DNA from: Methylococcaceae bacterium
GTDB taxonomy: Bacteria > Pseudomonadota > Gammaproteobacteria > Methylococcales > Methylomonadaceae
Direction of reading: 5' to 3'
Assembly (NCBI GenBank): GCA_013138855.1
Contig: WTBX01000039.1
Coordinates: 1 to 10,360, forward strand
Length of the DNA: 10,360 bases
In this document: piece by piece, positions 6,500-10,360 of the stretch
Layout: every line of letters begins with the position of its first letter
Position numbering within the stretch: the first letter of the stretch is position 1
Position numbers and translations under genes: made by a program
Notes under the pieces: generated by a model
Told to the model about the DNA's origin: nothing
The model's database searches: none
Seen by the model: the letters and a program-made list of their open reading frames with translations, nothing else

Positions 6500-7255
6500 C
6501 TAGCTTTTAAGATGCTTAGATTTAAAATCTTTAAAACACTGCCTAACTTTAGCAACTAAGCGGCGACTAACCGCCAGCGTTTCCTTGAAGTCATGAAACG
6601 TTACCAAAACTTGTCCATCAGCTTGTTTATGTAACTCTTCAATATGTTGTAAAGAGACTAAAGCATTGCGATGGATGCGTAAAAATTTATTGCTAAATTC
6701 TTCTTCTAAGGCTTTTAGAGATTCATCTAATAAATATTCTCGCTCGGCCGTTTTCGCCATCACATATTTTTGATCGGCATGAAAATAAATAATCTCATCA
6801 ATCGCCAATAAATGTAAATCAGCTCCTTGATTAACGCAAACATGCGAGCGAGTATTTAACTGTGATAAATTTTTTTGTAGTGTTTGGAATTGCGCTTGTT
6901 TTAAACGACGCGCCTTTGTTAACGCCGTTTGTAAACGATCTTTGCGTATCGGTTTTAATAAATAATCGACTGCATTAGCTTCAAAAGCTTGTAAGGCATG
7001 AGTATCATAGGCCGTTGTAAAAATAACTGCGGGCGGATTATCAAATTTTAATAATTCATGCGCGACTTGTAAGCCGTCTATTTGCGGCATTCTAATATCT
7101 AATAAAATAATTTCAGCTTGGCTTTGTTTATATTTTTGTAAGGCCTGATAACCATTTTCCGCGCTGAGGATTTCTACAGAACTATCTAACTCTTCCAGTA
7201 AACTGATAAGCCGTAGGCGAGCCAGTTTTTCATCATCTGCAATTAGAATTTTCAT
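6500..7255 (-). CDS. LytTR-type response regulator (AlgR/LytR-like)
   Basis: A 251-residue DNA-binding response regulator. The receiver domain (about 1-120) has the acidic pair D7-D8, the phosphorylation site D53 in LLDIRMP, T80 in IFTTAYD, and K101-P102. The LytTR DNA-binding domain covers about 137-240, with the typical FLRIHRNALVSLQHI at 191-205. The start chosen gives the standard receiver opening MKILIADDE; an upstream in-frame start would add 26 residues unrelated to the fold. There is no Shine-Dalgarno before this ATG, but it lies 23 bases inside the end of the kinase gene, so translation is probably coupled to it. The layout resembles AlgZ-AlgR, yet the hem and argH genes usual next to algZR in pseudomonads are absent. 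Its targets are unknown; LytTR proteins bind paired direct repeats. Confidence 0.93.
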   Translation of the reverse strand: MKILIADDEKLARLRLISLLEELDSSVEILSAENGYQALQKYKQSQAEIILLDIRMPQIDGLQVAHELLKFDNPPAVIFTTAYDTHALQAFEANAVDYLLKPIRKDRLQTALTKARRLKQAQFQTLQKNLSQLNTRSHVCVNQGADLHLLAIDEIIYFHADQKYVMAKTAEREYLLDESLKALEEEFSNKFLRIHRNALVSLQHIEELHKQADGQVLVTFHDFKETLAVSRRLVAKVRQCFKDFKSKHLKS

Positions 7256-8273
7256 AGGGAATTTCAATAGTAACCTGATAATGCTTATCATCAGTTTGAA
7301 TTTTAACCGCAGCCTCTTGTTGAAAACAACCATCTAAACGCGCTTTTAAATTATTAAGCGCGATATTATGACCTGATCGAGAGGTTTTTTCATGGCTAAC
7401 AGGATTACTTATGCTAATAAAAAGTCGATTAAAACGATAATCCCCTTTAATCACAATCTCACCGCCTTCTAAACTTGGCTCGATACCATAATAAACCGCA
7501 TTCTCCACTAAGGGTTGTAAACTTAAGGCAGGAATCATGGCATCTTGAGGTAAATCCTCAATATCCCAACGAATATTTAAACGTGATTCTAAGCGTTGAT
7601 ATTCAATCGCTAGATATAAACGAACTAGATTAAATTCTTCACTTAAAGGCACTAATAAGGCTTCGTCAATTTTCATGCTAGCGCGAATTAATTCTGCCAA
7701 ATCTTCGACTAGCGATTCAGCTAAACTAGGATTAATTCGCGTTAAGCCTGCAATGCTATTTAAACTATTAAATAAAAAGTGCGGACGCATTCGCGCTTGC
7801 AGAGCATTTAATTTAGCCGCTGCTTTGGCTTCGACTTGTTGTTGCCATTGATATAAAACATATAAATAGCGTAAAAAAGCGATGGAGACTAACGCGCTAA
7901 TTCCCAAAGTTCGCCCATAAAATGCCAGCCTATCTTCAGGGTCAATAAAGGGAATTAAGAGTTGATAGCGCGGTAATATTTCTATCGCTAAATAACTCAT
8001 ACTTATACAAACCAGCTGAATTAAGATAAACGCAAATAAGCCCGAAAAAGTATTAGAGCAAGCGTTTAAAAAGTGTTTCAAACTACATAATAAGACAATG
8101 CTGCTAAGAGCTATCCACAGGCATAATAAGGAACGTAGTGCGAATAATGATAAAAAACCTAGCTCACTATTATCTGCTGCTAATGCTAATAAAAAAGCTA
8201 ATAATTGAGTGAGTAAAAATACCACTAACAGCACTTTTAAGGAGCAGAAATCAGGAAGGAAGTTTTTTTTCAT
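7233..8273 (-). CDS. LytS/AlgZ-like membrane sensor histidine kinase
   Basis: A 346-residue inner-membrane kinase. About four hydrophobic helices lie in the first 141 residues (near 13-32, 39-64, 75-99, 122-140) without a recognisable periplasmic or PAS sensor domain. The his-kinase domain follows, with RPHFLFNSLNSI around the phospho-acceptor H165, the N-box LQPLVENAVYYG (N258), and a reduced glycine box SGHNIALNNL (G301). This is the HisKA_7TM-less LytS/AlgZ/FimS class. The ATG at 8273 is used rather than the TTG one codon earlier, because the AGG of the ribosome site then lies six bases away. The gene overlaps the response regulator by 23 bases. The signal is unknown. The short GGGAT-ACC-ATCCC dyad (8290-8302) just upstream could be part of its control region. 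Confidence 0.92.
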   Translation of the reverse strand: MKKNFLPDFCSLKVLLVVFLLTQLLAFLLALAADNSELGFLSLFALRSLLCLWIALSSIVLLCSLKHFLNACSNTFSGLFAFILIQLVCISMSYLAIEILPRYQLLIPFIDPEDRLAFYGRTLGISALVSIAFLRYLYVLYQWQQQVEAKAAAKLNALQARMRPHFLFNSLNSIAGLTRINPSLAESLVEDLAELIRASMKIDEALLVPLSEEFNLVRLYLAIEYQRLESRLNIRWDIEDLPQDAMIPALSLQPLVENAVYYGIEPSLEGGEIVIKGDYRFNRLFISISNPVSHEKTSRSGHNIALNNLKARLDGCFQQEAAVKIQTDDKHYQVTIEIPYENSNCR

Positions 8274-8344
8274 CAAACACCTAAAGACAGGGATACCATC
8301 CCTTAATCACAGGAAAACGTGCAATTCGAGATTAAAACTTTATC

Positions 8345-8481
8345 GGTATCTACTTTAAAAGCATAATAACGGAAACGCGATTTCTAGTCGCGGCGTGTTT
8401 TGTTTCTATAGCTTGAGTAAGTATGACTCGTGCGCGACTAGAAGTCGCGTTTCCAATACCCTAAAATTTAAAGCAGATACC
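8345..8481. repeat. Large inverted repeat containing a pair of GTCGCG hairpins
   Basis: The outer arms GGTATCTACTTTAAA (8345-8359) and its near complement TTTAAAGCAGATACC (8467-8481) differ at one base. Inner arms GGAAACGCGA (8371-8380) and TCGCGTTTCC (8445-8454) match exactly. Each inner arm is part of a hairpin: CGCGATT-TCT-AGTCGCG (8376-8392), with one G-T wobble, and CGCGACT-AGA-AGTCGCG (8433-8449), perfect. The right half (8427-8462) is almost the same as 3316-3352. The region lies between the Deg protease stop and the kinase start, so the transcript end of one and possibly the promoter of the other fall in or beside it. TTTAT occurs near both ends, but not cleanly enough to call a target duplication. 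Confidence 0.8.
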
Positions 8482-8489
8482 TTTATTGC

Positions 8490-9995
8490 TTAATTCGTAG
8501 TAGATAAATCTTTCTTATTATCAAATAAACCAACCGAGTGAATCGCAGGAATACTATATAATTTTAAAACTTCTTTTTCGCTATCAACCGCTTCTTGATG
8601 ATTTAAAATCATTTGATAACCATGCTCATCTTCAAAGTTCACATATTTTTCTTTATTATTTTTTAATAACTGATAAAAATGCGTAAAATCCTTAATGGCG
8701 GTGCCATTTACAGAATCAATAATCCAACTATTTATGTTGTGATACCCTAGATTCACATCGGCCGCTAATACTTGTGATGCAATAACCAACTCTTTTCTAT
8801 CAGCAGTTGACCATTGAGATTCATTATTTAAATAAGGAAATGACGAGGCAGGCATTCTAGGAAAACCTCTCAACCTAAGCATATTCATATTTAAAGGCAT
8901 AAACACCACACCGCCATAAATATAATATTCAGGCGTATGTTCATATTTCAATTGCCCGACAAGATCATGACGTTTTTCACTTTTTTGTGCGATTAAGCTG
9001 GTTTTCTGTACTTTGCCATCACGAACAAAAGTTATTTCAACTTTATCACCGATATGATGCAGTTCAATCGCATGTTCATAGTGACTTCTTAAGGTCTCGG
9101 TAAAATTAATAGTGCCATTACCCGCAATGCTGTAGTTATCTATTTTTAAAATAACATCATTTTTCTTGAGCTTATTTGCCGCTGCACTGTTTTCAAAAAC
9201 CTTAATCACTAAAATGCCATTTTGACCTTTTTTTAGTCCTAATGCTTCTTTAGCCGATGGATTTTCTAATTTTTGCGTCCTAAAACCTAACTCAGGAAAG
9301 CCATCATTTTTGCCATCTTTACTGTCTTCTAAAACATGGCGAATAATACTCGGAGGAATAAAATAGCCGACATTAGAAGCAATCGCAGAAGGAATCCCCT
9401 GCATTACAACCCCAACAATTTTGTTATTTACAACAACAGGGCCTCCACTGTTTCCTGGGTTAATCGCAGCATCAATTTGTCCTGCTAATAAGTGACTGTC
9501 TGAATGGCTGTAAAATTGTTGTTCTACGCGAGATAAAACCCCTTGAGTAATGCTTAATGCATCCCCGCCCATAGGATAGCCAAAAACAGCGACTTCTTGA
9601 TGAGGTTCAGGTAACGCGCCAACATCCAGTGCCTTTAAACCGTTGAAAAAGGTTTTATCTTTGATGGTTAAAATCGCTAAATCAGCATAATGAGAAATAA
9701 AACTGACTTCGGCAATATATTTTCTCGGATCGTTATGTTTTTGCGCCTGTATATATTTAGCATTGGCAACCACATGGGCATTGGTCAAAATTCGATTTTC
9801 TGAAATGACCGTCCCCGAACCAGAGGCTTGCATGGGATTTGATAATTGCCACGGTGATAAATAGTTAGGACTAACAAAGGTTGTATAGATTTTGATAACA
9901 GAGCTTTCAACCAGACGAATATTACTGGCCGCCTGACTATTGACTGCCAATAAAAATAGCAGCCCAACTAACATTATTTTATTTAAAATTCGCAT
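8490..9995 (-). CDS. Deg/HtrA-type serine protease with PDZ domains
   Basis: A 501-residue exported trypsin-like protease. The signal peptide is MRILNKIMLVGLLFLLAVNSQAA. The catalytic triad is H74 (TNAHVV), D105 (HYADLAIL) and S183 (GNSGGP). One PDZ domain follows at about 235-335. A divergent C-terminal module (about 340-475) contains VLAADVNLGYHNI and IDSVNGTAI, which resembles the C-terminal PDZ-like domain of plant Deg9/Deg10-type proteases more than DegP/DegQ of enterics. The role would be quality control or regulated cleavage of envelope proteins. AAAGGA precedes the ATG with a rather long gap of about ten bases. trpD ends only 14 bases upstream, so the two are likely transcribed together. 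The assignment to the serine protease family is firm; the Deg9-like subfamily call rests on memory of that motif. Confidence 0.9.
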   Translation of the reverse strand: MRILNKIMLVGLLFLLAVNSQAASNIRLVESSVIKIYTTFVSPNYLSPWQLSNPMQASGSGTVISENRILTNAHVVANAKYIQAQKHNDPRKYIAEVSFISHYADLAILTIKDKTFFNGLKALDVGALPEPHQEVAVFGYPMGGDALSITQGVLSRVEQQFYSHSDSHLLAGQIDAAINPGNSGGPVVVNNKIVGVVMQGIPSAIASNVGYFIPPSIIRHVLEDSKDGKNDGFPELGFRTQKLENPSAKEALGLKKGQNGILVIKVFENSAAANKLKKNDVILKIDNYSIAGNGTINFTETLRSHYEHAIELHHIGDKVEITFVRDGKVQKTSLIAQKSEKRHDLVGQLKYEHTPEYYIYGGVVFMPLNMNMLRLRGFPRMPASSFPYLNNESQWSTADRKELVIASQVLAADVNLGYHNINSWIIDSVNGTAIKDFTHFYQLLKNNKEKYVNFEDEHGYQMILNHQEAVDSEKEVLKLYSIPAIHSVGLFDNKKDLSTTN

Positions 9996-10009
9996 GGGTA
10001 GAGTGTCCT

Positions 10010-10360
10010 TTAACGGTTACTAAATTCAATTAGGGAGTTTAATTTCACCATCGCCGCACCATTGGCAATGACTTCTTCGGCTTTATTAATACCTGCTTGT
10101 AGTGAATCAGTTAAATTAGCGGCATAAATTGCAGCTCCTGCATTTAACAAGACAATATCTTTTGCCGCACCTTCTTCATTATTCAATACAGATTTGAGGA
10201 TAGTCAAACTAGACTGGGCATCGGTGACGGCCAACGCATCTAAATTACTGCGTTGTAAACCAAAATCTTCAGGTTTTATTTTATAAGACTCAATCACCCC
10301 ATTTTTAAGTTCAGCCACCGAAGTTTCACTGGCAATACTGATTTCATCTAAACCATCATC
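10010..10360 (-). CDS. trpD: Anthranilate phosphoribosyltransferase, C-terminal part
   Basis: The frame enters from the right window edge, so only the last 116 residues are seen; an internal GTG at 10318 is not the real start. The fragment begins with the family hallmark DGLDEISIASETSVAELKNG, followed by PEDFGL and NAGAAIYAANLTDSLQAGI, which are characteristic of the C-terminal half of TrpD. The enzyme transfers phosphoribose to anthranilate in tryptophan synthesis. In many proteobacteria trpD is followed by trpC; here the next gene, 14 bases on, is a Deg-type protease. Confidence 0.93.
   Translation of the reverse strand, partial: DDGLDEISIASETSVAELKNGVIESYKIKPEDFGLQRSNLDALAVTDAQSSLTILKSVLNNEEGAAKDIVLLNAGAAIYAANLTDSLQAGINKAEEVIANGAAMVKLNSLIEFSNR

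Noticed and set aside
9785..9967. Open frame of 60 codons on the minus strand
   Set aside because: It overlaps the Deg protease in another frame, across the signal peptide and N-terminal region, which are clearly coding in the chosen frame.

Overview
The window looks like chromosomal DNA from an AT-rich gammaproteobacterium. The protein families (paired M16 peptidases, heme O synthase, PBP4, an AlgZ/AlgR-like LytTR pair, TerD) and the intergenic GTCGCG-type palindromes would suit Thiotrichales/Beggiatoaceae or Methylococcales. That placement comes from general familiarity and is weak.

Layout. On the minus strand at the left edge are two overlapping M16 zinc-peptidase genes: an active subunit, then an inactive partner cut by the window edge. 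Diverging from them is cyoE (heme O synthase) on the plus strand. A 359-base intergenic stretch follows, full of palindromic repeats and holding a small MITE-like element with an 8-bp target duplication. Next is dacB (PBP4), predicted to be a lipoprotein. dacB converges on the minus-strand genes across a compact double hairpin. Those genes, from right to left in transcription order, are the 3' end of trpD, a Deg/HtrA-type serine protease, a palindromic repeat region, a LytS/AlgZ-like sensor kinase overlapping its LytTR response regulator, terD, and a TerY-like von Willebrand A protein.

How the genes relate. The M16 pair, the lipoprotein PBP4 and the secreted Deg protease are all envelope-facing hydrolases. 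The kinase and regulator form a translationally coupled two-component system of unknown signal. TerD and TerY form a minimal tellurite/stress-type pair without other ter genes inside the window. trpD is followed 14 bases later by the Deg protease rather than by trpC.

The most distinctive content is non-coding. At least six short hairpins in three intergenic regions have three-base loops closed by CT/AG. Two pairs of them are arranged as larger inverted repeats, one interrupted by the MITE. A fourth intergenic region has a 27-bp-arm palindrome built from 9-base ATGAAG-containing units. No RNA gene, CRISPR array, integrase or intact insertion sequence was seen. I found no convincing evidence for a wholly new multi-gene system.
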